Below, piece by piece: positions 53,162-63,000 of a DNA stretch of 64,000 nucleotides (position 1 is its first letter; the number at the start of each line of letters is the position of its first letter). Source of the stretch: CAIUGU01 sp963819685 (GTDB lineage: Bacteria; Pseudomonadota; Gammaproteobacteria; Steroidobacterales; Steroidobacteraceae); NCBI GenBank assembly GCA_963819685.1, contig CAWFXI010000007.1, positions 62,001 to 126,000 of the forward strand, in the 5' to 3' direction. The position numbers were made by a program, and so were the translations under genes. Below the pieces are notes generated by a model. The model did not search any database. It was given only the letters and a program-made list of their open reading frames with translations, and was not told the origin of the DNA.

Positions 53162-54193
53162 TCAGCCGTCCTGCAGTCGCCACGGCGACTGGTAGTTCAG
53201 CCCGAGACGGATGATCTTGCCGAGCAGTGGCCCGTACTCGATGCCTGTGACCAGCGCAGACTCTGCGAAATCCTCATCGTGGCTCAGGTTGGGATTGGCG
53301 TTAGCCTCGAGGACAAACACGCTGCCATCCGGGCGCATGCGGAAATCGATGCGGGCGTAGCCGCTCAGGCTCAAGGCGCGATAGATGCGCTTGGCCAGCC
53401 TGTCGAAATACGCCGCCATGCCTTCCGGCAGAGCCTGCGCCGCGGTCGTGCGAATGCCGTGCTTCTTCTGATAGGCGCGATCCCATTTCACCTTGCGCGT
53501 GGCGATTCCCGCCAGCTCAGGCAGTGTGCCGAAATCAAGCTCCCATACCGGAAAGGTCTGCAGCCGCTGGTTGCCCATGACGCCCACATAGAACTCGCGA
53601 CCTTCGATGTATTCCTCGACCAGTGCATCGGAATGGGTCTGGTCATGGATGAACTGGATGCGGTCCTTCAAATGATCGACATCGTGGACCACGGAAGCCT
53701 GCGATATGCCGTAGGAAGCGTCCTCGGAGACCGATTTGACGAACAACGGAAATTTGAGCTTTGCCGGAACCCGATAGCGTTGACCACGGCGCAGGACCGC
53801 AAACCTGGGAGTGGGAATCCGGTGATAGGCCAGAATCTGCTTCGAGAGCGCCTTGTCTCTGGAGATCATCAGGCCCCGGGGATTGCAGCCCGTGTAGGGT
53901 TGGCGCATGAGCTCGAGGAATGCCACGACATGCTGATCGTAGCTGACGATGCCCTGGAATTCTTCCAGCAGGTTGAACGCAACATCCGGCTTCCATTCGA
54001 CGATGGCACTGCGCAGGTCGGTCAGGTTGTCACCCAGCCCCAGGGCCCGGACTTCGTGACCGGATTTCTTCAGGTACTCGACCACGTCGTACTCGGTCTT
54101 GAACTCGTCGATCTCACGCTCTGAATACCCCTTGAGGGTGTCGGGCGGAACCAGGCTTTCGTGCATCAGGACGAGGATGCGTAGGGGCTTCAT
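53162..54193 (-). CDS. ATP-grasp ligase (D-Ala-D-Ala ligase-like)
   Basis: 343 residues. N-terminal Rossmann-like part ILVLMHESLVPPDTLKGYSE and WKPDVAFNLLEEFQGIVSYD. The ATP-grasp core has KFPLFVKSVSEDASYGISQ (nucleotide lysine), LVEEYIEGREFYVGVMG, and ARIDFRMRPDGSVFVLEANANPNL (Mg-binding Glu and Asn). It resembles the D-Ala-D-Ala ligase/RimK-like superfamily, which joins a carboxylate to an amine; the acceptor is unknown. The ATG at 54193 overlaps the stop of the zinc peptidase gene by 4 bp (54190-54193). It closes a chain of overlapping genes starting at ttcA. Confidence 0.92.
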   Translation of the reverse strand: MKPLRILVLMHESLVPPDTLKGYSEREIDEFKTEYDVVEYLKKSGHEVRALGLGDNLTDLRSAIVEWKPDVAFNLLEEFQGIVSYDQHVVAFLELMRQPYTGCNPRGLMISRDKALSKQILAYHRIPTPRFAVLRRGQRYRVPAKLKFPLFVKSVSEDASYGISQASVVHDVDHLKDRIQFIHDQTHSDALVEEYIEGREFYVGVMGNQRLQTFPVWELDFGTLPELAGIATRKVKWDRAYQKKHGIRTTAAQALPEGMAAYFDRLAKRIYRALSLSGYARIDFRMRPDGSVFVLEANANPNLSHDEDFAESALVTGIEYGPLLGKIIRLGLNYQSPWRLQDG

Positions 54194-55251
54194 AGCGCGT
54201 ACTTCTCGCGATCACGTCGCAGGATATCCAGCATGATCCGCTCGAGCAGTCCGAGCGCGGCACGCTTGGCCTCCCGCTGGGGAGTCGCCACGACCAGCTG
54301 CAGGACGCGGCAGCGGCGGATCACCAGGCGCATGACATTGTGCACGACATAGGGATGCAGCCGGTTGCGGCGGGCCAGCAGCCTGATGAACTGCGGACGA
54401 ACCTGGCGCAGGAACCCGCTCGCCGCCGGTCGGCGCGGATGATCCAGACGCTTGCCAAAAACGAGCTTGAGCCTGCGGTCATAGGCGTTGATGGTATCGA
54501 AAGCGTAGCGCTTGAGGCGCTGCTCATAGTGTTGCCTCAAGGTCCGGCGGTTGCCAGCCAGCGGCTCTATCACTTCGCGCCTGCGCACGACCGGACGCAC
54601 ACCCTTCAGCTCATCCATCAATGCATCGACGTATTCGAGCTTGGCGGTCACCGGCCAGTCAGCATAGTCCTTCCGCCAGCGGGAGCGAGGCTGCAACCAG
54701 ACGGCAAAGGTTTCGGCGAAGTCCTCAGTCGGATGACTCTGTGCATACCAGTGCCCGAGATGCAGGACGAAATTGCGGCTGGCGGGCCGTGGCTTGTAGG
54801 TATCCGGATAGGGTCGTGAAGCGCGGCCAAAGACCCGGCGCCATTCCTTGCGGCGGCGCAGTCTGAATGCCGTATCCACGGCGTGCCCCGCTTCGTGCCT
54901 CAGGATGCGCATCAGCCAATTGACATTGCCGCCCTCCACTTCGTGCATGAAGCGTCGTTCCAGCTGCATCAGCCGCGGATGTGCAAGATAGAACGGTACG
55001 GCGATTCCCGGGATTCCGTCAGGCGAGAACCATTCATCCGACAGCCAGGCGTGAGGCTGGAAGCGCAGTCCACGCTGTTCAAGTTCGGCGCGCAGACGAT
55101 TGAGGTGAGGCTCAACGAATGAACCCTTGAGCTTCAGGTGCAGATCACAGAAGCGCAGATCCAGCAATTCGTCGTCATCCAGGCTGGCCCATGTCGGCTG
55201 CGCTCGTTGCTGTCGCCCGGGAGGCATGCCAGAGCGGCTGCGCAGCGTCAT
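54190..55251 (-). CDS. Putative zinc-binding metallopeptidase
   Basis: 353 residues. HEAGH at 119-123 (in MRILRHEAGHAVDTAF) and a downstream HPTEDFAETFAVWL (about 173-186, with the third ligand Glu) mark a gluzincin-like peptidase of the putative-zinc-binding metallopeptidase group. The N-terminal part LGIAVPFYLAHPRL-like (PGIAVPFYLAHPRLMQLE) binds near the site; the long C-terminal half is basic and helical and may bind nucleic acid or a partner. ATG 55251 overlaps the upstream stop and the own stop overlaps the ATP-grasp start, both by 4 bp. The peptidase and ligase could add and remove the same peptide bond, which is inference. Confidence 0.88.
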   Translation of the reverse strand: MTLRSRSGMPPGRQQRAQPTWASLDDDELLDLRFCDLHLKLKGSFVEPHLNRLRAELEQRGLRFQPHAWLSDEWFSPDGIPGIAVPFYLAHPRLMQLERRFMHEVEGGNVNWLMRILRHEAGHAVDTAFRLRRRKEWRRVFGRASRPYPDTYKPRPASRNFVLHLGHWYAQSHPTEDFAETFAVWLQPRSRWRKDYADWPVTAKLEYVDALMDELKGVRPVVRRREVIEPLAGNRRTLRQHYEQRLKRYAFDTINAYDRRLKLVFGKRLDHPRRPAASGFLRQVRPQFIRLLARRNRLHPYVVHNVMRLVIRRCRVLQLVVATPQREAKRAALGLLERIMLDILRRDREKYAL

Positions 55252-56690
55252 CCCGCTTTCCCTGGTGCGACTGCGACCAGAGCCACGATCCTTCTTTCCA
55301 GCATGGCCCGGTCAGCAAGCGCATCGCAGAGATCAGGTGGCAAGCCCTTGATCCCGTAATGTGCGCCCGCGAGGGCACCATATAGCGATGCTGCACTGGC
55401 TGCAGCGCTGGATGAGCGTCGCGTCAATGCCAGGCCTGCGCGAAAGTCCCTCGTCTGCGCAAATGCCCAGACTGCCAGAGACAGGGCACTGATCGCCGTG
55501 CCACCTGCCACCGGCGGCGCGCCGTCCAGCCATGATCGATCCAGCAGGGACTGTACTTCGGGCTTCAGTGATCGGGCGCGCAGCACGCGGCCGACCCGAT
55601 CACTGCCAAGCGTCATGATCTGCGCCTTTTCAGTACCCGCAAGTGCCTCAAGCAACAGCGCTGCAAAGTACCTGCACGCGTCAAGCACGATCGGGGCCTG
55701 GTTCGTGGTACGCGATACTTCGGCTGCCGCTTCGATGGCCTCTCCAGGTTGCGCCCTGAAATACAGCACCGCAGCCGTCGTCCTCGCCAGCGAATGAGCG
55801 TCGAGGTTCGCGGGGTCATGCGATCCTGCGTAGGCCTTGCGGGACCAGGCCCAGGCAGCGATTGAGCGCCTGACGATCGCAGGTACAGGAATCCTGAGCG
55901 TGGCGCCCGGCAATTGTCCTGCCTGCTGCCACCACTGGTATCGACGCAGCTGGTCGTCCAGGTTGACCCCGGCGCAAGCCAGCAGGCTGTCTGCCAGTAA
56001 CAGGGTCATTGCCGTGTCACTCGCCCATGTCCCGTCTGCACCCATCGCAGCTGCTTCGCCCAGCGCAAGCCCCAATAGCGCTCCTTCAACGCGACTCGCC
56101 GTACCTGCCCGGGAACGACCCGACGCAATCGCGCCAGGCTCCCGCCACGCGCGAACAAAACTGGTTTGCGCATCGGTCTCCGGTATCTGCGGTATGAACT
56201 GCGATCGTTCCGACTGCTGCCACGCGACTGCCAGACGGTCCAGCGCCGATTCGCTTTGCAGACCTCGACGGATGAAGTAACAGCCGAGTGCTGTGCCCGT
56301 CCGCCCTACTCCGGCACGGCAATGAACGTACACGTTCCGGCCGGAAGCAAGTGCCCCGTCGACGCAATCAAGCACATCGACAATGACCTTCGCATTGGCA
56401 GGCAATCCGTGATCGATGATGCCAAACCGCTTGTAGCCGGCAGCCGGCGCAAGGGTTGCAAGCACGCGCTCGTAGTCTGGCAGCTCGCCGGGCTGGGTCA
56501 GGTCAATGAAAAAGTTGATGCCCGCGCCGAGCAGTCGCCGCAGACGTTCTTCCGTCGCCGCGGCAAGCATTGCGCCAGGATATTCGCCTGCAAGCAGTCT
56601 GCCGGGCTCAATCCAGTAGGTGTTCGGGAGCGGGCGTTCTGCCATTTTGGCTGCCTTGGTCTCTGCCTGCGGTGAATCCTTCGCCGCCAT
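55248..56690 (-). CDS. Fusion of dual-specificity phosphatase and degenerate ADP-ribosylglycohydrolase
   Basis: 480 residues in two domains. Residues about 20-185 form a cysteine phosphatase with IIDHGLPANAK (general acid) and VHCRAGVGRTG (Cys124, Arg130). Residues about 200-470 have the ADP-ribosylglycohydrolase helical fold (RVEGALLGLALGEAAA and GALAGAHYGIKGLP). The metal-binding acidic residues of active glycohydrolases are changed: the usual G-D is G-E at 211-212, D-D-T is S-D-T at 224-226, and the late G-x-D-x-D-T is SSSAAAS at 426-432. The phosphatase looks active and the glycohydrolase inactive or a binding module. ATG 56690 lies 3 bp after the ttcA stop, and its stop overlaps the next gene. 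Confidence 0.9.
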   Translation of the reverse strand: MAAKDSPQAETKAAKMAERPLPNTYWIEPGRLLAGEYPGAMLAAATEERLRRLLGAGINFFIDLTQPGELPDYERVLATLAPAAGYKRFGIIDHGLPANAKVIVDVLDCVDGALASGRNVYVHCRAGVGRTGTALGCYFIRRGLQSESALDRLAVAWQQSERSQFIPQIPETDAQTSFVRAWREPGAIASGRSRAGTASRVEGALLGLALGEAAAMGADGTWASDTAMTLLLADSLLACAGVNLDDQLRRYQWWQQAGQLPGATLRIPVPAIVRRSIAAWAWSRKAYAGSHDPANLDAHSLARTTAAVLYFRAQPGEAIEAAAEVSRTTNQAPIVLDACRYFAALLLEALAGTEKAQIMTLGSDRVGRVLRARSLKPEVQSLLDRSWLDGAPPVAGGTAISALSLAVWAFAQTRDFRAGLALTRRSSSAAASAASLYGALAGAHYGIKGLPPDLCDALADRAMLERRIVALVAVAPGKAG

Positions 56691-56693
56691 CGG

Positions 56694-57569
56694 TCAGCCC
56701 GGTTCGCCCGGGTCCACGCCATCAATCCAGTCGTCCGGCGTCCCAGCCATGTATTCGGAGCCAAGACCCGCGAAATCAAATGCCGCAGGATCAGCGAGGT
56801 GCGAAGGAACCACATTGCGCAGGCTGGAGAAAATCGTTTCGATGCGTCCCGGCTGTTCGCGCTCCCACTCCTGCAACATCCGTTTGATGACAACGCGCTG
56901 CATGTTGTCCTGCGAACCACAGAGCTTGCACGGAATGATCGGGAAGTTCCTGGCTCGCGCGTAGCGCTCGATGTCGCGCTCGGCAACGTATGCCAGGGGC
57001 CGGATGACGATGTGTCGCCCGTCCTCCGACTTGAGCTTGGGTGGCATCGCTTTGAGCTTGCCGCCGAAGAACATGTTCAGAAACAGTGTTTCAACAATGT
57101 CGTCACGATGATGCCCAAGGGCGATCTTGGTAATGCCATTCTCTGCCGCAAACCGGTAGAGGGCACCGCGCCGCATTCGCGAACAGAGCCCACACATGGT
57201 CTTGCCCTCGGCAATGACGCGTTTGACGACGCTGTAGGTATCCTGTTCGATGACATGAAACGGCACGCCGAGCGCAGAGAGGTAATCGGGCAGCACATGC
57301 TCCGGATACTCCGGCTGCTTCTGATCGAGATTGACGGCAAGCAGTTCGAAGTCTACCGGCGCACTGCGTTTGAGCGACAACAGGATATCGAGCAACGTGT
57401 AGGAATCCTTGCCTCCGGAGAGGCAGACCATCACGCGATCGCCCGCTTCAATCATCCTGAAGTCTGCAATGGCCTTGCCAACGAGTCCCCGCAGACGCGA
57501 CTGCAGGCGCCGGGCGTTGTTCGACGGCGACTGTGACTGGATATCCTGGACGGCAATAGTCGTTTCCAT
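56694..57569 (-). CDS. ttcA: tRNA 2-thiocytidine biosynthesis protein TtcA
   Basis: Puts sulfur on C32 of certain tRNAs using ATP and an iron-sulfur cluster. 291 residues: PP-loop VCLSGGKDSYTLL (51-56), cluster cysteines in KTMCGLCSRMRRG and a third in PCKLCGSQDNMQR, and the LGHHRDDIVETLFLNMFF segment. ATG 57569 is chosen because it begins at the family start METTIAVQD; the frame is open to 57683, which would overlap the peptidase gene. It is followed within 3 bp by the phosphatase/glycohydrolase fusion. Confidence 0.95.
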   Translation of the reverse strand: METTIAVQDIQSQSPSNNARRLQSRLRGLVGKAIADFRMIEAGDRVMVCLSGGKDSYTLLDILLSLKRSAPVDFELLAVNLDQKQPEYPEHVLPDYLSALGVPFHVIEQDTYSVVKRVIAEGKTMCGLCSRMRRGALYRFAAENGITKIALGHHRDDIVETLFLNMFFGGKLKAMPPKLKSEDGRHIVIRPLAYVAERDIERYARARNFPIIPCKLCGSQDNMQRVVIKRMLQEWEREQPGRIETIFSSLRNVVPSHLADPAAFDFAGLGSEYMAGTPDDWIDGVDPGEPG

Positions 57570-57588
57570 GGCGGGTTTTGCAGGGCCT

Positions 57589-59083
57589 TCAGTCCAGGTA
57601 CTTTGATTCCACATAGCGCAGCCAGGCCGCCGCCGACAAGGGCTTGCCCGTAGCATTCTTGATGAGATCCGGCGTGCTGACACTTGCGCCCAGACCGTGC
57701 ACGTTTTCCTTCAACCAGCCGAACAGACCCTCGAACTGTCCCGCTGCCAGTTCGTCATCGAGCTGTGGTCGTTCGGTTGCGCAAACTCTCGTAAAGTTGC
57801 CCGGCCATGACCGCGCCCAGGGCGTATGAAGGGAAATAGCCAAACGATCCCACCGCCCAGTGCACGTCCTGCAGACATCCTTCGGCATCGTTGGCAGGCC
57901 GCAGTCCAACCCGACGTTCCATGCCGGCATTCCACGCTTCGGGCAGGTCCTTCACCTTGAGCTGGTCGGCCAGAATGTCCTTTTCGAGATCGAAGCGCAG
58001 CATGATGTGCAATGGATACGTGAGCTCGTCCGCATCGATCCGGATCAGGCTGCGGCGCACGCGGTTCAGATAGCGGTAGAGATTGTCGACTTCCCATTCC
58101 GCACCCTGCACGCCAAAGATCTTCTCGAGCACCGGCTTCAGATAGCGCATGAAGGGACGGCTGCGGCCGATGACCATTTCCAGCAGCAGCGACTGGCTTT
58201 CCTGCATCGCCATGCCGCGATCCTTGCCCACCGGCTGCCCCGACCAGCCCTCAGGCAGGCCGAAATCGTACATGGCATGTCCTGTCTCGTGGAGGATGCC
58301 CATCAAGCCTGGAAAGGGATCGTTCGAGTCGAAGCGCGTGGTCACTCGGATATCGCCGGGAACACCGCCGGTAAACGGATGTTCGCTTTCGTCGAGGCGG
58401 CCCCGATCAAAGCGGAAGCCAAGTACCTTCATGACCTCCAGAGCCAGTTGCCGCTGTCTGGATGACGAGAAGCGGCCAGTGGGCACGAGCGGAGGGGTCG
58501 TGGCCTGGGCAGCGATCGCCTTCTGGATCAGTCCTGGCAGGCGGCGGCCGAGCGCGGTGAAGATCTGGTCGATTTCTTCGCTGGTCAGCCCGGGGCTGAA
58601 TTCGTCGATGAGCGCGTCATACGGCGCAAGCCCGAGTGCCTGGCCAAGCAGGTTCGCCTTGTCGCGGGTCAGATTGATGACTTCCTCCAGATGGGGGGCA
58701 AAAGCGCTGAAGCTGCTCTGTTGCCTTGCCTCCGCCCACCGTGCCTCAGCGCGGGCGGTAGCCCTGGCAAGCCGCGACACGAGCTGTTGGGGCGTGGCGA
58801 TCGCATGATCGTGGGCACGTCGCATCTCGCGCAGATTCGCCGTTTGCCAGGGCTCGAGCCCCTGCGCGTTGGCCTGTGCTCGTTCGAGCAGCCGTGAAAC
58901 CTTCGGGGTGATCAACAGCGCATGGCATTCAGTCTCGAGCGCCGCCAGCTGTTCTCCCCGGACTTCTGCGCTGCCCCTGGGCATCATCACAGCGGCATCC
59001 CAATGGAGAACGCTGGCCGCGCCCTGCAACGCGTGCAGTCTGCGAAACTCCTGTTCCAGCTGTAGGTAGGGCGTCAGCGCCAT
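57589..59083 (-). pseudogene. Carboxypeptidase Taq (M32) with a frameshift near its C-terminus
   Basis: From ATG 59083 the protein follows the M32 family closely: motifs HPFTGG, DIRVTTRF, HETGH, IRIDADELTYP and GCLQDVHWAVGSFGYFPSY are all present. The frame ends with RNRTTTAR at 57755, but ATERPQLDDELAAGQFEGLF, then GWLKENVHGLG and the end WLRYVESKYLD lie in another frame down to 57589. The shift lies near 57781, in CGCAACC after AGTTTG; a missing GC or an extra C explains it. Without it the protein would be about 500 residues, the usual length. The lost 60 residues are part of the fold. It would be a Zn carboxypeptidase of the cytosol. A true pseudogene or an assembly indel. Confidence 0.85.
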
Positions 59084-59257
59084 GGTGTTCCGGTTGCGAA
59101 GAGCAAGTCATCCCTCAAGGAAATCCTGGCCTGCAGCCAGTCTGCTGCCTGGCGGTTCCTGGACGCGCATAAGGGGGCTGGCGGATTCTAGCAAGGGGGC
59201 GCGCCGTACAGCCCGGCAAGGTTACAGAAACTTAAAGAAGTTCAGAGGCTAAACCCG

Positions 59258-59362
59258 CTCCGGAATGTGTTTTGATAGACCCACTTTCGAGTGGGCGCGC
59301 TGATTCCCCCTGCAGATGCTGCACCCCTGGCCGGTGTCATACGTGACACCGGCTTATTTTTT
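59258..59362 (+). ncRNA. Candidate small RNA ending in an orphan intrinsic terminator
   Basis: On the plus strand three hairpins follow one another: CCCACT-TTCG-AGTGGG (59280-59295), GCAG/CTGC (59312-59322) and a 10-bp GCCGGTGTCA/TGACACCGGC stem with a TACG loop (59330-59353). The last is followed by TTATTTTTT, a textbook terminator. Both flanking genes are on the minus strand, so no known plus-strand gene uses this terminator. A short transcript of about 100 nt is therefore likely. The 5' end and promoter are guesses. No Rfam class is recognised. Confidence 0.4.
59330..59362 (+). terminator. Plus-strand intrinsic terminator
   Basis: A perfect 10-bp stem, GCCGGTGTCA (59330-59339) with TGACACCGGC (59344-59353), has a TACG loop and is followed by TTATTTTTT. 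The orientation is plus although the response regulator stop (59366) is only a few bases away on the minus strand. On the minus strand no T-tract follows, so it is not an efficient terminator for the regulator operon. Confidence 0.85.
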
Positions 59363-59365
59363 GCC

Positions 59366-60073
59366 TTAATTCTGGCCGTCCATACCAGGCTGCGAGCCCG
59401 GGTGGCCTACGAAATATCCGGCACCCCGGACGGTGTGGATCAGCGGCTGATCAAACCCCTTGTCGACAACCTGCCGCAATCGACTCATGTGAACCTCGAT
59501 CACGTTGGTCTTTGGGTCGAAGTGCAGATCCCATACGTTTTCGAGCAGCATCTTGCGACTGACGATCTGGCCGGAATGGCGCATCAGGTACTCGAGTAAC
59601 CGGAATTCCCGCGCCGTCAGTTCAATGGGCCGGCCATCGCGCTGCACACGCCGATTGACGACATCCAGGCGGAGGTCCGCGACCTCCAGTCTGGTTGCAG
59701 TGTCGGAGCCGCGCCCGCCCCTGCGCAGCAGCGCTTCGACTCGGGCAAGCAGTTCAACGAAGGCATAGGGTTTTGGCAGGTAGTCGTCGCCACCGGCCTG
59801 CAGTCCATCGACACGGTCGACGACATCGCCGAGAGCGCTCAGTACGAGTATGGGAGTCTCGTTACCACTGGCGCGCAGGGCCTTGACGATGGACAGGCCC
59901 TCAAGCGAAGGCAGCGTTCGATCCGCGATGATGATGTCCCAGGTCTCACCCATCGCCCGATTGAGCCCGAGACGGCCATCAGATTCATGGGCTATTTCGT
60001 AACCATGATCCCGGAACTCGCTGCAGACGATGTCGGCAGTATCGGCATCGTCTTCGATCATCAGGATGCGCAT
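59366..60073 (-). CDS. OmpR/PhoB-family response regulator
   Basis: 235 residues. Receiver domain with acidic pocket MIEDDAD, phosphoacceptor Asp51 in DIIIADRTLP, and Lys101 in YLPKPY. A winged-helix output domain includes ELTAREFRLLEYLMRHSGQIVSR and VIEVHMSRLRQVVDKG. It follows the RND permease gene by 24 bp on the same strand, and no histidine kinase gene follows within the window; the next gene is the M32 peptidase. It probably controls the efflux operon in response to an unlinked kinase. Confidence 0.93.
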   Translation of the reverse strand: MRILMIEDDADTADIVCSEFRDHGYEIAHESDGRLGLNRAMGETWDIIIADRTLPSLEGLSIVKALRASGNETPILVLSALGDVVDRVDGLQAGGDDYLPKPYAFVELLARVEALLRRGGRGSDTATRLEVADLRLDVVNRRVQRDGRPIELTAREFRLLEYLMRHSGQIVSRKMLLENVWDLHFDPKTNVIEVHMSRLRQVVDKGFDQPLIHTVRGAGYFVGHPGSQPGMDGQN

Positions 60074-60097
60074 TACAGCGCTCTCATCGCGAGCAGT

Positions 60098-63000
60098 TCA
60101 CCCTTGCGCCACCGGCTCACCAGCCACCAGCGGCTTCGGCTTCGCCCCGCGGAGGCGATCGATCATGCGAGCGACGTACTGCGGTGAACGCGAGCTGCGC
60201 GCGACCAGCAGATACATCGATGGCACGACATACAGCGTCATCAGCATCGAGAACACCACGCCGTAGATCACCACTGCGCCGAGTGACTTGCGGGCTTCGG
60301 CCCCTGCGCCAGCGGCGAGAAGCAACGGCATGGCACCGAACACCATGCACAGGCTGGTCATCAGCACGGGCCGCAGCCGGATGATGGCAGCGCGGATGAT
60401 GGATTCTGCGAACTCGGTGCCACGGTCGCGCAGCTGGTTGGCGAATTCGACGATGAGAATCCCGTTCTTGGCCGCGAGGCCAATGAGCATGACTGCGCCG
60501 ATCTGGCTGAAGACGTTGATGGAGCTGCCCTGGAACCACAGTCCGAGAAGTGCACCTGTGACTGCCAGCGGGACGGTGGAAATAATGATCGTCGCGTGCT
60601 TGAAGCTCTCGAACTGCGCCGCCAGCACCAGGAACACGATCAGCAGTGCGAGCATGAAAGTTGTATACAGTGCGCCGCCCGAAAGGCGGAACTCGCGCGA
60701 CTCGCCGTCATAGTTGATCTGGGCCTCGGGGGGCAGCTCGGCACGCACTGTCGTCTCGAGATAGGCGAGCGCCTGCCCCAGTGAGTACCCCGGCGTAAGA
60801 TCCGCGCTGATCGTGATCGATCGCAGCCGGTCGAAGCGCTTGAGTTCAAGGGGTCCCGCCACCTCTTCCAGCTTCACCAGATTGGAGAGTGGAATGAGTC
60901 CGCCGCCGGTGGTCGAGCGTACGTAGATATTGTCGAGATCGCTCGGCGTGGCACGATCCGTCTCGCGCGCCTGCAGTACGACGTTGTACTCCTCGCCGTT
61001 CATCAGGAATGTAGTGACCTTGCGCGAACCCATCATGGTTTCCAGCGTGCGGCCCACGGTGGTGAGGGAGATTCCCAGATCCGCGGCGCGATCGCGATCA
61101 ATTGAAATCTTGATTTGCGGGGATCGCTCTGAATAGTCGGAATCGACATTCTGCAGGCCCGGATTCTCTGCGGCCTTCTGCAATATTATGTTCCGCCACT
61201 CGGCGATTTCGGCGTACGTACCACCTCCCAGCACCAGCTGTACGGGGCGCCCACCTCCACCGACCCCGAGGCTGGCCGGCATGATGACGAAGACGCGCAC
61301 GCCCGGAATTTCATTCAGCACGGGCCTCAGTCGCTGTGCAATCTGCTGTGCCGACTCCTTGCGTTCGCCCCAGGTTTTCAGAGGAATGAACACCGTGCCG
61401 GATGTCACATCGCTTGCACCGCGGGCGCCAAAACCACCCGTGCGCGCGATGACGCGTTCGGCGTTGCCCCTGTCGATCTCGCCCAGCACAATCTTTTCCA
61501 CGATCTGGAGATAGCGGTCCATGTAGGCAAGGCTTGCGCCTTCCGGAGCCCGAACCATGATCTGCAACTGCGCGCGATCCTCGAGTGGCGCGTATTCGCT
61601 CGGGAGTGCCTTGAACAGAGCATACGCCAGCGGGATCGTCGCGACGGCAATGCCCAGGATCATGAGCGGCGCGGCAGTCGCAGCGCGTAACGAACGCTCA
61701 TAGCGGGCAGAGAGCCAGCGGAAACCACCATCGATCACCGTGGAAACCCTGCCATGCTCGATACCGTTCGCGAACAGCTTGGAGCTCATCATGGGCACCA
61801 GCGACAGCGCGATGATGGCCGAGAAGGCGATGCCGGCCGCGATCGTGACACCGAACTCACTGAACAACCTGCCGATGTTGCCTTCCATGAACGAAATGGG
61901 CAGGAACACGGCGCACAGGACGAGCGTCGTCGCGATCACGGCGAAACCGATTTCCTTCGAGCCATCGACGGCAGCGAGTAACGCTGGTTCGCCACTTTCG
62001 ATACGGCGGACGATGTTCTCCAGAACGACGATCGCGTCATCGACAACGATGGCGACGGCCAACACTGCACCGAGCAGTGTCAATGTGTTGATCGAGTAAC
62101 CGAACCACGACATGACCAGGCACGCGGAAATGATCGAGATGGGAATCGTGACGGCCGGAATCAGCGTGGCCCTGGCGGACCCGAGGAAACCGTAAATCAC
62201 CACCAGCACGAGGCCCAGCGTGATGAATATCGTGTGCTCGACTTCAGTCAGTGACTCGGACACGAAGACCGTGTTGTCGATGGGCACGAACATGTCCATC
62301 CCCGGCGGCAGGTTGGGCTTGATGCGCGCAATTTCCGCGTTGATGCCTCGGGAAATATCGACCACATTGGCAGTCGACGTCGGCTGAATGCCGATACCTA
62401 CCGCGGTCTGTCCGGTGGAGCGGTAGATCGAGCGGAAATCCTCGGCTTCGACCTTGACGTCAGCCACTTCGCCGAGACGCACGAGATAGTCATCGGCGCC
62501 GCGACCGATGACGAGATTGCGAAATGACGCCTCGGTCGCCATGTCGGCGTTCGTATTGAGGATGAACTCGCGTTCTGCCGACTCGATGCGCCCGGCCGGC
62601 AGCTCGACGTTCTCGGCGCGCAGGGCGGCTTCCACGTCCTGCACCGTCAGCTGGCGTGCTGCCAGAGCCTGACGATTGAGCCAGATGCGCATGGCAAACC
62701 GGCGTTCGCCGATCACTGTCGCGGTGGCAACGCCCGGAACGATGGAGAAGCGGTCGACGACATTCCGGTCAGCGTAATCGCTCAGCTCCAGCGACGTCAT
62801 GTTGTCGCCAACCAGATTGATGAACATGGTCATGCCGCCGTTCGAGTCCGCCTTGGCGATGCGCGGCGTATCGGCTTCCACCGGCAACTGGTTCGCGACA
62901 CGCGAGACGCGATCGCGGACGTCGTTGGCCGCAGACTCGATATCACGGTCCTGACTGAATTCCAGATTGATCTGCGCCCGCTCGTCCTGGCTGGACGATG

